From NCBI GenBank assembly GCA_020747065.1, contig JAGMVK010000009.1, positions 310,001 to 374,000 on the forward strand: a stretch of 64,000 nucleotides of DNA. Direction: 5' to 3'. This document shows, one piece after another, positions 1-12,708 of the stretch. Positions within the stretch are counted from its first letter, which is position 1. Every line of letters starts with the position of its first letter. A program made the translations under genes and the position numbers. The stretch comes from Cadophora sp. MPI-SDFR-AT-0126 (Eukaryota; Ascomycota; Leotiomycetes; Helotiales; Ploettnerulaceae). The notes beneath the pieces are model-generated. The model was not told the origin of the DNA and ran no database searches. It saw only the letters and a list, made by a program, of their open reading frames with translations.

Positions 1-2
1 CA

Positions 3-752
3 CCAGACGAAGTCGCCCTGCTCCGAACATCATTCCCGCCTCCCGTCCTTCAACAACCACAAACCAATTCCCGCTCCGGCTCCTCATCACCCAGCAAATC
101 CTCGAAGTCGTCTCAACCCTCATCCTCTCGTCCCATCCCAGCGCAAGCAACACCAAGGCTCAAACTCGGCAATGCAGGATCCGGTGCTCAAGGAGCTGAG
201 TCAAGGCTCCCTCGCCCAAGAGAACAGCCGCCCATGCAGAGTCCTCTAACGATGGCGAGTATTGCTGCGAAGTTGGCGGCTAGTGAACGAGAGGCTGATG
301 CCGCGAGGGTGAGGGCTAAGATTAAGGCTGCGAGGGGAAAGGGTGGTGTCTCTGCTGTGACAGCCTCGTCGAGGGCTAGAGCCACTGGTGATGCTGCAGA
401 GAAGGACACGAAGAGAGGTGAGGAGGAGAGGAAATTGATGCCGCCTCCACCTACGCCAAAACGTGTGCAGCCGTCTCAAACATCTCCATCTCAATCTCAA
501 GACTCAAAACATAGGTCTGAGCCTGAATCTCATCCTGCACCTATGGAACAGCATCGAAGTAGAGACAAAGCAGATGTAGAGGTGGATACCGCGAACGTTA
601 ATGATGTTCGATCGAGGAAGCGTAAAGCGAGAGAATTGGGGACTGGAAGGGATAAGGGTAGAGCGAGTAGGAGGAGGAGTACGCTTAGTCCGTGGGAGTT
701 GGAGAGTTTGATACTGGGTGGTGCGGGGGTGGGAGGGAGTCCTGAGAAGTGA
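3..752 (+). CDS. C-terminal part of an unrecognised basic, probably nuclear protein (5' end outside window)
   Basis: The frame is open from the left edge to a TGA at 750-752, giving about 249 residues of a longer protein. The first in-frame ATG (234) is internal: the frame before it is open and has the same Ser/Pro/Gln-rich composition. Residues are mostly disordered: a Ser/Pro-rich opening, an Ala/Arg/Lys helical stretch, Pro-rich and Gln/Ser-rich segments, then a strongly basic cluster of Arg/Lys (about 600-690) that looks like a nuclear localisation or DNA-binding tail. It closes with the hydrophobic motif LSPWELESLILG. I do not recognise the family. The basic tail suggests a nuclear protein, but that is inference. 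Confident that it is coding; function unknown. Confidence 0.7.
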   Translation, partial: PDEVALLRTSFPPPVLQQPQTNSRSGSSSPSKSSKSSQPSSSRPIPAQATPRLKLGNAGSGAQGAESRLPRPREQPPMQSPLTMASIAAKLAASEREADAARVRAKIKAARGKGGVSAVTASSRARATGDAAEKDTKRGEEERKLMPPPPTPKRVQPSQTSPSQSQDSKHRSEPESHPAPMEQHRSRDKADVEVDTANVNDVRSRKRKARELGTGRDKGRASRRRSTLSPWELESLILGGAGVGGSPEK

Positions 753-1968
753 GGGGATGGGGAGAGAAGACATGTGAGGGGTACGGGCTATATTGGCGTT
801 TGGTGGAGTTTTGTATTTGAGGTCGAGATTGATGATGTTATGATTGTGGATGGCGGACGCGTTACTTGTATACTGACTGCATTGCTTTACACTTCAACGT
901 AGATGCAGATTGTATGCTTGCATAGGGTTGGAAATTTGGGCAGCAGGGATGAGGCAAGAGGGGATGATTAATACCATGGCTTTGTTGATTTGGTTTCAAC
1001 TATTCTGATCTCCCTTCTGTCCACTTTCCGTGTCTAGTTGTTTCTCGTGGAACGGTTCAATTTACGAAGGCATTCTTTGCATACGAACGGACACTTAATT
1101 AAAGATAGAAATAATCGTGTGGTAAAGAAGGCGGGAAAAGGATAGATGATTACAGCAAACTCCACGATTCTCCAACTTCTGCTCTGTCACGGCACAATCA
1201 ATCAATTACTGCATTGATTCACCCACCCCGTTACTCCAAAATCCAAGTGACTCGTCAGTCGTCTCTCCCCTGTCCTCGACCCCCTGGGGACGTGCGCTCT
1301 GGATTTTGGATATATAACCGTCTTCGTTTCCTGAGGAGCTGAGCTAGCAAGCAAGGAAGACATCTTCCACCTTATCGCGAGTTCATGCTGCTGGGTCGGA
1401 ACGGATCCTGCCCGTGGTTGAGAGGGGAAGAGGGTGTTTTTTGATGAGAATTTTAGATTTGCGTCTGAAGTCTGGATGTGAGGATTTGAATGTACCTTTT
1501 CGATTCGTGAATGGGAAGGAAGGCGTCCGGAGATTGGACGGGAATAGGGGGATGTAGCTGGGTGGAAGGGATGTGGTTGTCAAGAGGGGGTGAAAATTGA
1601 GTGGTGCGGTAAATGGAGCTGTGATATCGTCTGAAGATCTGACGGATTTGGTGAAATGTAGGATAGATTCGTGCTGAAGGCGAGACTGTGAAAAACAAAG
1701 TATTGGGTGTTGTGTGGCTCAAGACTACTGGAGCGACCTCTACGGATGGTTGCCAAGTAAGACACGAAAGAAGCATGAGGTCAAGAAAGTGTTGTATTCA
1801 GTCCTTATAACGCCATGTCCACATCGTGTCTATCTACATCCGGTTTCAGGTCAATATACAATCCCAGTCTACTACCACAAACCATCTCAGCCTCCCATAC
1901 CTTCGATACCACTCTCCTCTCAAGAAATTCAAGGATCCAAGACATTTACCACCTACTAATCCATCAAC
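753..1968. other. Spacer between convergent genes
   Basis: Lies between the end of the left-edge gene and the end of the HAD gene, so it should hold two 3' UTRs. A TATATAA stands at 1311-1317 with no convincing reading frame after it; it could start an unannotated or non-coding transcript. The short frames on both strands at 1383-1959 have no coding character. Confidence 0.5.
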
Positions 1969-3552
1969 TTACAACTTCGCACCCGGCTTTCTAATCACAG
2001 GCGTAATCGGGACCCTGGGATGACTCCCAGCAAGCTTCAAACCCGTCACCTCCTCCAACTGATCAACAGCTTCGTATGCACGCCCGAGGTGGACTTTGAT
2101 GGTGCGGAAGCCGAAGGCTTTGCCTGCTTTCAGATTCTCGCCGATATCGTCGGAGAAGACGACATCTGAGGGCTGGATGCCATCTGCCCAGCCTAGTGCT
2201 TTGCCGCGTGGTGAAGAGGCATTGGATCGTGCGTAGGTATCCACCTCTTTCAAGGCGTAGGCGTAGATCGCTGGGTCGGGTTTGCGGAGACTTGTGAGTG
2301 TCAGTTTTACTCTTGCTCAAGGCTTGATTTGATGGTCGGTAAACTTACCCCACATGAGCACTCGAGACAAAAACGTCGAATAACCTCCTGATGTCCTTTT
2401 CCTCAGGTGGGTTCGAGTACGGATGGTCACTGGGAAAGATGACGGTGTTGCTTAGTGCTGCGAGGATGTACTTCTCGCTTTTCTTGAGGGCTTGAAGCGC
2501 GGGGTACATCCAGGGGTCGAAGTCACGGCTGTGGGCCATCATTTGCCAGAAGAGGTATTCGGCTTCGACTTTGGGGACGGGTGGCTGGATGTAGTCAGCT
2601 TCCAAAAAAGAAAGAAAAACAATAGCAAATTGGTATGAGGAGGACACGTTATGGAGGAGGGCAAACCAACCACTTCCTTCGGCAAACTGGGATCCGCCTT
2701 TCGTGCCTTATCAAGATAGAAATTCCTCCATATTGAGGGATTGTGTAAGTCTTCTGAGAAGCCGGCGAAGAATTTACCGTCCATGGGGAGCTCGCCGCGT
2801 TCGAGCCGATGCCAGAAGCCGTGGGGAGAGGTTCTGGATATGCTGTGGTTCACCCAACCTGGGGGGATGGAGTGTGAGAGTTCGTAGTCGAGGATTGCTT
2901 GCATTGGGGAGAGGACCTGGGGTGGGTTTGTTAGTTGAAGTGAATGGTGGATGAGATAGATCAGAAGGACGTGAAGGGAGAAAGCTGAGATTGGGCAATA
3001 TGTGGGCAATAGGGTAAGAACAGCATCTACATGAAAAGCGATAGTGGGGAGATCCATAGAGTAATACCGTATCTGTGAAGCCCATCATGAAAACTAAGCT
3101 CTGACAATCGCTACAGAAGTATTTGTTGCCCGCCACGGAGAGCAAAGCGACTGCTGTCTTTCCGCGAAACATTCACAGAAATTATCGTGCAGAAAAATGA
3201 CAAAGAAAAGTCTGTCAAGAATGAATCGGCCCAATTAATATGCAAGAAATGTTGTGCTTAGAAACTCTCTTCATCCGATGCTGTTGTCAAGTCGGAGATT
3301 TGAAGTCATCACTCGACGAAGCTAACTATCGATAAAAAGTGAACACATTTATGAAATTCAAAACCACAGAAATACTATCATGCAGAAATCAAACCTAAGA
3401 ATGCAAATCTAACAGCAATAGCGAGAAATATCAAACGTCCTTACGCAAACTCCCCCAATATCAAAGAGTCTACGTTGCTTTATCAGCCGAAGCACTCCCA
3501 ATGGAGTGGGGAAAAATACTCACAACACTTTTGGCTGTTTAGACGTTGACAT
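1969..3552 (-). CDS. HAD-superfamily hydrolase (ACAD10 / soluble epoxide hydrolase N-domain type)
   Basis: Five exons on the minus strand: 3552-3524, 3469-3445, 2916-2671, 2584-2349 and 2290-1969, giving 285 residues. Splicing the first three exons joins MSTSKQPKV to LLFDIGGVC and then to VLSPMQAILDYE, which restores a HAD motif I. Motif II is the Ser/Thr-type ALSNT, motif III is the Lys of GLRKPDP, and motif IV is VVFSDDIGENLKAG. The region between I and II is the helical cap seen in ACAD10-like HAD proteins. Motif I reads D-I-G-G-V, so the nucleophile Asp is present but the usual second Asp is Gly, as in other members of this subgroup; substrate unknown, probably not a classical phosphatase. 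The donor of exon 3 (GTTGGT) is weak and that junction is the least certain. Likely cytosolic; no signal peptide. Confidence 0.85.
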
Positions 3553-4066
3553 TATGGCTTCTATACTGTCTAATACAAATTCTGTAGGATAGTCTTCGTG
3601 AGACATGAGAATGAACGGTAACTTGTATTGCACGGGATTATATTTGGTGTTGATGGAGGGTCATCACTGAGCAGGAGCCGAGGCTTCGGCCTGGGTTGGG
3701 ACATGCCCGGATCATCGTCGGGCCGTCATCCAAGGAAGTAACGGATGATCACGTGAGTCTCCTCAAAACTCTTATCAATTTGAGCCCCGAGATGGAAGGT
3801 GAGGAACCTAACCGTGATTTCGTAGGTGTGGATAATGATCCAGACTTCATTTCATTGTCTTGAGGTTCATTTTCTCCGATTTCCTCTGCCATCAAAACTC
3901 GCTCGTCGACGACCTTTCTCCTCAACTCCACTCTGCGGCTGGCGGGGAACTTTTTGCTTTAGCGAGCCCGCACACTGCGATATCCAAAAATCTTATCGTG
4001 CGACTTTCTTCCACCTCCATTCAATCCAACATCAACGACCAGCAATAGTGCGGCCAATCTCTCAAG
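3553..4066. promoter_or_regulatory. Divergent promoter region between the HAD gene and RPL5
   Basis: The two genes are head to head with about 510 bp between their start codons. The stretch must hold both promoters and 5' leaders. A CACGTG-like TCACGTGA lies near 3750 and the 60 bases before the RPL5 start are C/T/A-rich, as expected of a ribosomal-protein leader. No TATA box stands out. Confidence 0.5.
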
Positions 4067-5285
4067 ATGGTGAGTCTCTACCACGACGGATCAGATCCGA
4101 CTGTTCGATAGTCTGCTCTGTGAACACGGTCTCTCCAATGAGCAGAAATGCTACAGAGGACCGCGAGAGTCCTTGCAGAATGTTCGGGCGGTGGTCCTGA
4201 AATGTCAACTGCGGATTCGAGGACGAGGAATTTGGGCTAATTGTTTTGCGTGATCACAGCCTTTCACCAAGTTGCAGAAGAACTCGGCGTACTATAGGTC
4301 AGTCAATTTTGTTATTTGGATCTGCGGAGGATGTATTGGAGATAGTTCGAGACCAAATCCTCATTTCGATCCTCCCTCACCACCTCCACCCTTCTTCCTG
4401 TCCAACTCAATGCTAACTTCTGCCAGTCGCTACCAGACTAAGTACAAGCGCCGCCGTTCAGGAAAGACCGATTACTATGCCCGCAAGCGCCTCATCACCC
4501 AAGCCAAGAACAAGTACAATGCGCCAAAGTACCGTCTCGTCGTCCGCTTCACCAACCGCGACATCGTCATGCAGATCGTCACCTCCGAGATCACTGGCGA
4601 CAAGGTCTTCTGCGCCGCCTACGCCCACGAGCTCCGCGCCTACGGTATCGAGCATGGTCTTACCAACTGGGCCGCCGCATACTGCACTGGTCTCCTGATC
4701 GCTCGTCGTGTTCTCAAGAAGCTCGGCATGGATGAGGATTTCGCTGGTGTTGAGGAGGCTGATGGAGAGTACAAGTTGACTGAGGCTGGTGAGGACGAGG
4801 ACTCCAGACGCCCATTCAAGGCTTTCCTTGATGTTGGTCTTGCCCGCACTTCCACCGGTGCCCGTATCTTCGGTGCCATGAAGGGTGCTTCCGACGGCGG
4901 TATTCTCATCCCCCACTCTGAGAACCGTTTCCCAGGTTACGATATCGAGAGCAAGGAGCTTGATACCGACACTCTCCGCAAGTACATCTTCGGTGGTCAC
5001 GTCGCTGAGTATATGGAGACCCTTGCCGATGATGATGAGGAGCGATACAAGTCCCAATTCCAGGGCTACATCGACGACGAGATTGAGGCTGATGGATTGG
5101 AGGAGCTCTACGCTGAGGCCCACAAGGCTATCCGCGAGGACCCATTCAAGAAGGTTGAAGATGCTGGAGAGAAGAAGACCAAGGAGGAGTGGAAGAAGGA
5201 GGCTCTCAAGTACAAGGGCCGCAAGCTCACCAAGGAGGAGAAGATCGAGAGAGTCAAGGCCAAGATTGCCGAGCTCAAGGAATAA
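4067..5285 (+). CDS. rpl5: 60S ribosomal protein L5 (uL18)
   Basis: Three exons: 4067-4069, 4260-4297 and 4427-5285, giving 299 residues, the normal length for eukaryotic L5. Exon 1 is the ATG alone, followed directly by GTGAGT. Exon 2 adds [12 protein letters not shown] and exon 3 continues [17 protein letters not shown], the conserved uL18 N-terminus. Further family signatures are the 5S-rRNA-binding core ([42 protein letters not shown]) and the Lys/Glu-rich C-terminal helix. It binds 5S rRNA with uL5 and is built into the central protuberance of the large subunit. The second intron has a canonical TGCTAAC branch site at 4411-4417 and the exon is rich in preferred codons, as expected for a highly expressed gene. 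The minus-strand 221-codon frame over it is a shadow. Confidence 0.97.
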
Positions 5286-7209
5286 GCTCGTCGTTCTCTT
5301 TTGCTCTGGCGTCTTTCTTGTACTGGGGGATTTGCTCGGCTCGCTCTGCTCTGCTTTTCAAGCATGCATGCTCGTGTTCATGCGGAGTTGATGCGATACC
5401 GGCAGGAATAAAACCTGAATGGCAATGACCAAAAGCAATGATGTCTACGAGAGCCGGTTCTTACTTGTTTGACTATGTGATGTGAAATCATGAATCGCTG
5501 AGCTCATTCCTTATCGACTACAGTAATGAGATAATAACCAGTAGTTCCATATCATACCATCCACCCGATTTTTCGAGTCCCACATTACCAATATCCCCTA
5601 CGACAAAACAACATCCCCAGCATTTTCCCTGCCATCGCATCGTGACCTGAAAATCATTCCCAGGTCCTCCCTGCAAACTTTCCCATTATTGCTCCGTGAA
5701 CTCAATTCAGGGGAACGCTGGCTTTATCGAGAAAGTCGCAATTAGCAAGGAAATATCTCGGGACGGACGTTATGTTGATTACATAGCATCTCGGGGCTCC
5801 GAGGTCATGCAAGTAAGTTACCGAAGCAAAGTAAAGCAAAGCATTGGTGGGAACGACCCCCGCTCTTTGCAGAACGGGTTTGAGGTTCTGATCTCATGGT
5901 CTTCAGATATTTTGATGGGGTTGAGCAAAGTGGTAGAGGGTGATCAGAGGTGTTTCGAGGATTCTTTTTTCCTGGGAGAGGATGGATTATTAAGTATGTC
6001 TTGCCTTCAACCTCCGTAGATAGTCATGAGGTGTTTAAAGCACTCGGGAGGTCACGGAATGATACACTTTTCTTTCATTTTCCTTTGACTTTTCAAGCCA
6101 TGGGCCCTGATGCCATGGCCACGGCAAAGAAGAACAGCGATCACTCAGCACACTCAGCGATGTGCATGTTCATCTTTCAACTCGGTACTGTTCGGTAGCA
6201 GGATGATGGGTTGGCAGGTGTTTCGGCACAGACTGACGGCTCTTGGCCCCCTTGCGTTTTTGGGTTTTTGTTTTGTTTCATTTCAATTTCCTGGAGGGGT
6301 TATTGCTGAATGTGGGGTCTGGGGAAGATATGTGTTGGATGAACTTCGATGTTATGTTTTGATCGTATTATGTACAGAGTAGAATCAAAGATGAGCAAGA
6401 TGCAGGAGATTATTAATGCTGTCAAGTTCTTAGGTCAACCTTCTTCAGAAAACATTGGTGGTGCCGTAGGAAGAATAGCCGAGCCATCCAGTTGGGTCTC
6501 TCGGGTCTGTCAGGTCAGTTCTAACCGGCGCTCTTAAGACTATGTGCGATGACGGAAAATCCCAATCCCCTCCTCCCACTGGCCCACCGGCCCCACGCTG
6601 GTATTTAAATCCAATCACAACACTCTATTCCGTTGATCCCCTCTCTCTCGGGGTCACTCTCTCTCACTCGATCAGCGCCCGCCTTGCCCGCCCGCCCGCT
6701 CGAACCACCAAATATCGGAGCAGACCAGAGCAGACCAGGACAGCCAGGTCATGAACTCTGCTACCGGAATTGGCAGACCCAAACAAGAAGCCTTGCCCAT
6801 TACAAACATCGACTCTTGAACCTTCGACCATTTCCCTCGGAACATCTTACTTAACACAACGCAGACACAGCACAGCAACCGTCAAGACGCTTACCAACGT
6901 GGCGCAGGCTCAGAATGAATCGACAATAGGGTAGCTACTGCTGAGCTGCTGGCCTGCTTGCTTATCTCAGCTGAGTGTCGCCTCCATCCAGAAGGGACCA
7001 CGATAGGACGGATAGGACTGGACAAGACTGGAGAGGCACGATAGGATAGGTCAGAATAGGATATCCCAAAGTCACCGACATCGAGCGAGCCATTCCAGCC
7101 CAGCCACAGTCTTGATAACATCCCGGACTTCCACAATTCCTCTCGAGGGACGAGGCATAGGGACGACTGCAAGCAGATACAGTACGCAGACACGCACAAT
7201 CGATCGATC
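5286..7209. promoter_or_regulatory. RPL5 3' UTR and long upstream region of the Mhp1-like gene
   Basis: About 1.9 kb with no supportable gene. A TATTTAAAT TATA-like element at 6602-6610 is followed by a C/T-rich tract (6630-6700). A run of short imperfect repeats built on ATAGGA occupies 7003-7066. These fit the promoter and a long 5' leader of the next gene. The plus-strand frames at 5696-6754 have no coding character. Confidence 0.5.
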
Positions 7210-10200
7210 ATGGAGAGTGTTCACGGCGTCGATGTGAGCTGGATGAGCAAACACAATTCAAAAGGTAGGTGGGCATGAGGAGAGAAAGGCACACTCCGGT
7301 CCGGCGTTGGCATGGCAAGGTTGGCAGCAACGCAGTGCAACCCACTCCAGATCTGCCAATATAGAAACAGAAACAGAACAGAAGACTGATCCTTCCCTTC
7401 TATCACCTAGATACTCGTCCGCACGTATCCCGCAGCAGCACCTCTCCGCCCGAAAAGACAAAGATCTTCTACAATGGGAATGGAAACAGTAACGGCCACA
7501 CTCCGTCTGCAGAACAACCGACTGCACCGAAAGCCATTCCCAGCAGACCGAATTACTCGCGAAGTGCCTCGACGGAAAAGACGACTACCTTGAACAGCAG
7601 TCTTCCGAAATCTGTTTCCCCCTCCCCGAGCACACGGCGGAATTCATGGCTCTCGAGTATATCGTCCAAGTTCTCCTCGTCGCCAGCAGCACATCCTCAT
7701 GCTGCGCAAGCTACACCCTCACCACAAGCCAGTCCTGGCACAGATGAGCCACCCGTGCCGATAGGGCCCAGCGCGCCGAAGAACGCGATATTACCTCATG
7801 CTGTCAAGCCTGCTGGCGATGTGCCATATACCCCCGCACCGCCAAAGTCTACACAGCCGAACTTTCTACAAAGTGCTTTGAGACGGTTATCGAGTTCTGG
7901 TGGTCAATTACAGGCTCCTGGGAAAGGATTGACCCATGGGATATGCGAGCGCAAGGTTTTGAATGTGGATAAGAATCGGGAGAGATGTCATATCATGGAA
8001 CTGGATCAATCAAAACTACGCAGGGTGGCATTCTGCGTGGATGTTGAGATTGCATCTGGACCGCGGTATCTGGATGAGAAGGTGCCAGAGGAGAACGAGA
8101 AGGAAGTGAAGAAGGAGAAGAAACGGATAGTCGAGAAGGGAGAGGCTGAGGCTCTGAAGAATCCGAATATGGTGAAAGATGAGAAGGAGAGTGATGGTAT
8201 GGTTACCGCTGCGGGCGAGGGAACTGGAGAAGTTCTTGCGAATGGAAAGGATGGGTTGGAAACGACGGCTTCGGAAGTGGAAGCCCCATCTGCGGAGAAC
8301 ACCAAGAAGAAAGAGAAGAAGAAGAGGAGTGAGGAGGAGAGAAAAGCTAGGAAAGAGAAGAAGCGCAAATTGGCAGAGGCTAACGGAACTCTGCCTGTTG
8401 AAGTGGTTCGAAATGCTAGTGATAGTTCTGGCGCGGGAACTCCAACTGGCACAGGGACACCTAGGACACAGGCCTCACCTACAACAGACCCTGTACGGAT
8501 ATACCGGAGGTGTTGTCAGTTGCGGGAAACGCCCATATTGAAGAGGATCACGGAACAACTGGCAAATCCTGCTGGCCGGCAGGTAGTCTCTGGTATGGTC
8601 TATAAGCTAGACTTGACGGGCTACTGGCTTCAGCTCCCTGATCTCATAACACTGGGGGACTATCTTGCAGTAGTTCCAGTCAAAGAGGTCATTATGGAGA
8701 ATTGCGGACTTACGGATGAAGGAGTTCGAGTTATCCTGGCTGGTTTACTGGCAGCGAAATGTCCGGACTGGGAGAGGAAAAAGCAGAAGAAAGGCAAATG
8801 GGGAGAAGTGCCTCAGGGAGGTTTCGTGGAGAGGATAGTGTTCAAAAACAACACCAAGATAGGGAGAGACGGCTGGCGGTACATCTCAACGTTCATCACC
8901 ATGTGTCGATCCCTGAAATCAATGGACTTGTCGAAAGTCCCCTTTCCTCAGCCGGCCCCGACCACGGCCCCAGCAACACCCCCTGCGCACGCTTCTCATC
9001 TCCATCTTCATCTTACAAAAACAGCAAGTTCTACGACGTCCAATCCCGATATATCTTGCGTTCTTGGAAAATGTATTGGTGAACGATTGGCCGGCAGGGA
9101 ATTCGAGCTCATCAACCTTGCTGAGTGTGGGATGAGTACGGCGCAACTAGGCGATATTATTGATGGAATCATCAAGTCTGGCTTACGTCGTCTCGGCATC
9201 GCCGGAAATCATATCTCACCCGAAGGCATTCAGCACGTCGCTCGATATGTCCGTGAAGGGAAATGTGAGGGTTTGGACCTTGGTGGGAACGACTTGAAGG
9301 ATCAACTTGGGGTAATAGCCAGTGCTTTGAACGAGAACAACTCGCTCTATGCCTTGAGCTTAGCCGACTGCAATCTTACCCCGGATTCGTTGTGGAGCCT
9401 TTTCCCGGCATTGGCGAAGCTGAACAATTTCCGCTTTATTGACCTTTCTCAGAACCATGGTCTGTTTGAGTCGGAGCCTAGTGCACTTTCGTTGCTTCGA
9501 AGGTATGTGATATCTTTCTTATGCAGTCAGCGATTTGGCGACCTGAATGCGGCCAAACAACAGCCCAAATTGGGTTGTTGGTGCGGCTGAATATGCGGCT
9601 CAAGCCGCCTCGGCTGACAGGCCCTCTGTTGGGACATCAGCCCTACGCCTTCAGCCCTATGGCCCTATAATCACATCTAATCAGCGATTCGTTCATGTAC
9701 CCTTCCAATAGATGCCATGCATCTGCTTGTTTTGTGATATGGGAATGTTACGCTGACAATGTCTCAGATATCTACCCAGAATCCCAACACTCAAGCGAAT
9801 ACATCTCACGGATGTGTCAATGACCCCCGAACAGGCCATCGCTCTTGCAGAAATCCTACCGGAAAGCCCGAACCTGGCTCATGTGAACATCATGGAAAAT
9901 CCTGGTCTGGCAGCATTAGCCAATGCAAAGGATGAAGCCAACCAAGAAGAAGCATGCGCTCTGTATGCTTCGTTAATGGCGGCCGTCCGTGTCTCACAGA
10001 CTATCATCTGCATCGATATTGAGGTGCCGTCACCGGATTCGAGTGAGGTCGTCAAGGCATTGGCCAAACAAGTGGTTGCTTATTGCTTGTGGAACATGGA
10101 GAGGGGTCCAGTAGCTGAAATCAGTGAGGCAGTTGCAGCACTATCGGAACCCCATGGCGGTGAGAAGGAAGTAGCAGTCCCAGACGTCTTGTTGCACCTC

Positions 10201-11233
10201 GTTGGCCATGTTGAAGGAATGCAAAACCATGACGATGATGAGCCAGCCCCAGACGATGACTATGTCATTGGTGGTACGGGAGTGGTAAAGGCACTGGGTA
10301 TTTGTTTACGAAACAGAGGCAACGAATCTAGACGAGCATCCGCAGATCCCCTTTCCGATTTGACAGAAGGCGGTAGTGGTTCGGTGACCCCGAGAACCCC
10401 TGTCAAAGGTGGCAAGGCCAAGGACATGTCGAAGAACTTACTTGGAAGTGCACGCAAAATACGAGCACGATTACAGCCTGCCTTGGTGAAGGAGTCGCGG
10501 TCAGCGGACCAGGGCAACTACCGTAAGTGAAATGAAACTTCTTACTAATTATGAGATGATTGGGACTGACGAAATCACAGGCCGACTACAATTCCTAGAC
10601 CAAACTCTAGAGGGAATGATCAAACGGTTTGAAGACGAATACCCAGAAACACGCCTCCCATCCACCATCACCTCACCGCCTCTTCCTGATCACGAAAACC
10701 TCCCAGCCGACCAAGCCAGCCCCACAGACCTCGAACTTTCGCTCTCCCGTAACGACACCAATACCTCCGACCCCACTCCCTTCGACGAGCAAGCGCCTCC
10801 CTCGGACGAAGAGGAGGGTGCCATCCGCCCCATGCTCTCCCGCCACAACTCCGACGTCTCACTCGCCTCCCGTGCCCTCAACGAAGAAGAAGGCCGCATG
10901 CACCGCTTCGGGCAGCAATTCCGGCGCGACATCCTCAAGCCCGAGCAAGAAGACAAGTTACACGGCACCAGTGGCGTCGAGGACCAGCCTCGGCATCTGC
11001 AATTACTGCGTGCGATGGTGGAGGGCCTAGGCGGAGATGAGATCAAAGATCGGATTAATAATCAAGGCACGGAAGCTGTGCTTGAGGAGTTGAGTAATGA
11101 AGCGAGTGTGTTGAGGGAGAGGTTGATGGAGCAGGATCCCGAAGGGTGGGAGAAGTTCAGGGAGAGTCAGGAGGCGGCGGCTAGGAATCAGAGGTTGGCG
11201 GGGTTGGAGAGGAATGTTAGTGCAATTGAGTGA
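7210..11233 (+). CDS. Leucine-rich-repeat protein, Mhp1-type (cell wall biogenesis / microtubule-associated family)
   Basis: Four exons, 7210-7264, 7411-9502, 9768-10522 and 10581-11233, give 1184 residues. Exon 1 encodes MESVHGVDVSWMSKHNSK, a start I recall from filamentous-fungal members; the acceptor TATCACCTAG at 7410 has a good pyrimidine tract and keeps frame. Residues about 90-105 hold TRRNSWLSSISSKFSS, a likely phospho-regulated Ser/Arg motif. A Lys/Glu-rich coil covers about 230-340. From about 415 (LDLTGYWLQLPDL) to about 800, ribonuclease-inhibitor-type leucine-rich repeats follow (IMENCGLTDEG, LGIAGNHISPEGI, LDLGGNDL, LSLADCNLTPDSL, IHLTDVSMTPEQ). The C-terminus is acidic, disordered and then helical. 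The name Mhp1 comes from my recollection of fungal annotation; role in cell wall or microtubule biology is therefore only suggested. The intron at 9503-9767 keeps reading for 29 codons if retained. Confidence 0.85.
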
Positions 11234-12315
11234 ATAGGGTGATGATGGGGGATCTTAGAGTGAGGAGAGGAGGAGAGGGTGGGGGGATGTGATATATTTT
11301 TTGGTTTTGGTTTAAATGTGAATGCACTTAGCGAGGTCTATCTGTAGGTTTTCATGCCGGTTTAGGTGGCGCAAATGAACGAATACTCGTTTGAACTTAT
11401 CTTATTTCTGGTGCTTTCATGATTCGACTCGAGATGATTTGACATAATTAAGAATCGGAAGAGAGACAAACGATGAGAGTGAGTGAGTGGCAAGTATAGT
11501 GAGATTTGGTATAGCTGAATAGTGTAACTAGAAGAATAAGATCAAGGGGTGGAAAAGGAAAGAGCAACTGAGGTAAGGTGAGGATATATTTATTTATTCC
11601 TAGGCGTCTTGGCTGCTTTACTCGGCTCGGCTATGCTCTGCTCCCGACCTCGTCTAGCTTTGGCTTTTGGCATCTTGCAGTTTATGAGTGACATGACATT
11701 GCTTGCATGCTTGCTTTGCTTGTGTGGAGGCGAGATGTGGTTGGTGAGATGTGGTTGGTATCCCGTTCGCTTCGCGAGAATGAGGAAATGAAGATATGGT
11801 GGGGAAGGATGTGGAATCGATGAAAAGCTTGTAATGCTGGATTTGTCTATGATGCGGTGAGTGTACACCAGAACCAAAACTTCAAAGTCACGCCTGACTG
11901 TACTGTACCTGCGCTTCTCGCCCGAGACCGAGGACGCACGGGGTGAGATGGATAGCAGTATGTAAAGACATCGAGCGTGATCGCTAAAAAAGAAGAAAAG
12001 AAAAAAAAAAAGGAAATAGAGTGCAAGTTGAAGTGAGATATAAATGGAGCAGGGAGTAAGTGCTGCTGTTGAACGCGCGCCCGCTTTGTGATGGAAGTCA
12101 TTGAGTATGCCACACCGTCAACAAAACACCAATCGCAACTCGCTTCGCTTCTCGTACCGAGACGATGATGATGAGAATTCCGGATATGTCATCACGCAAG
12201 ATGCGACTGAGCTTTAGCGGGAGATACTCTCTGTCTTGTAAGAGCACACATCTCGCATTTCATATTTCACATTCCGCATTCCGTTTTTCACATCTCATCT
12301 CACTACTTCATCACC

Positions 12316-12350
12316 GTGTACCGTACCGTACGTAAATACGTACAGTACGT
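12316..12350. promoter_or_regulatory. Cluster of five GTAC palindromes
   Basis: Five GTAC tetramers lie within about 35 bases, including GTACAGTAC at 12340-12348. Looser clusters lie at 14248-14262 and 14525-14590. Such density suggests a binding site or a small inverted structure; no factor can be named. Confidence 0.35.
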
Positions 12351-12697
12351 GAGTGAGACGGCGATAATGTGAGTGAGACGAGATGAGGTAATCATCGGAA
12401 AGGATGTAGACGCACGGAGCGAAGGATTTGGTTGGTTGCTTCGTTTATCGGATTTGGTCTGAGTTGGTCTGATGGCAGAATTTGATTTGATTTAAGTTGG
12501 TGGGATTTGGTTTGGACTGTACCCGAGGGAAGGAAGTATGAAACTGTGAGGTGAGGCGAGGGATGGAAATGGTGGAATGTGAGAAGTGTAATTGGTGATG
12601 ATGACGACGATGAGGCCAGTAAGGATTTTTTTTTTTGAGGCGAAGATGGCGAAATCTCCCTTCTTTGGATTTATTTTCGTACTTTTGTCGCCGGTTT

Positions 12698-12708
12698 GGG
12701 GGGGGGGG
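12698..12708 (+). repeat. Homopolymer run of 11 G
   Basis: Eleven consecutive G in gene-free DNA, a length-unstable tract. Nothing more can be said. Confidence 0.8.

Noticed and set aside
4458..5123. Minus-strand 221-codon frame opposite RPL5
   Set aside because: Shadow of a highly biased coding sequence; the plus strand is certain RPL5.
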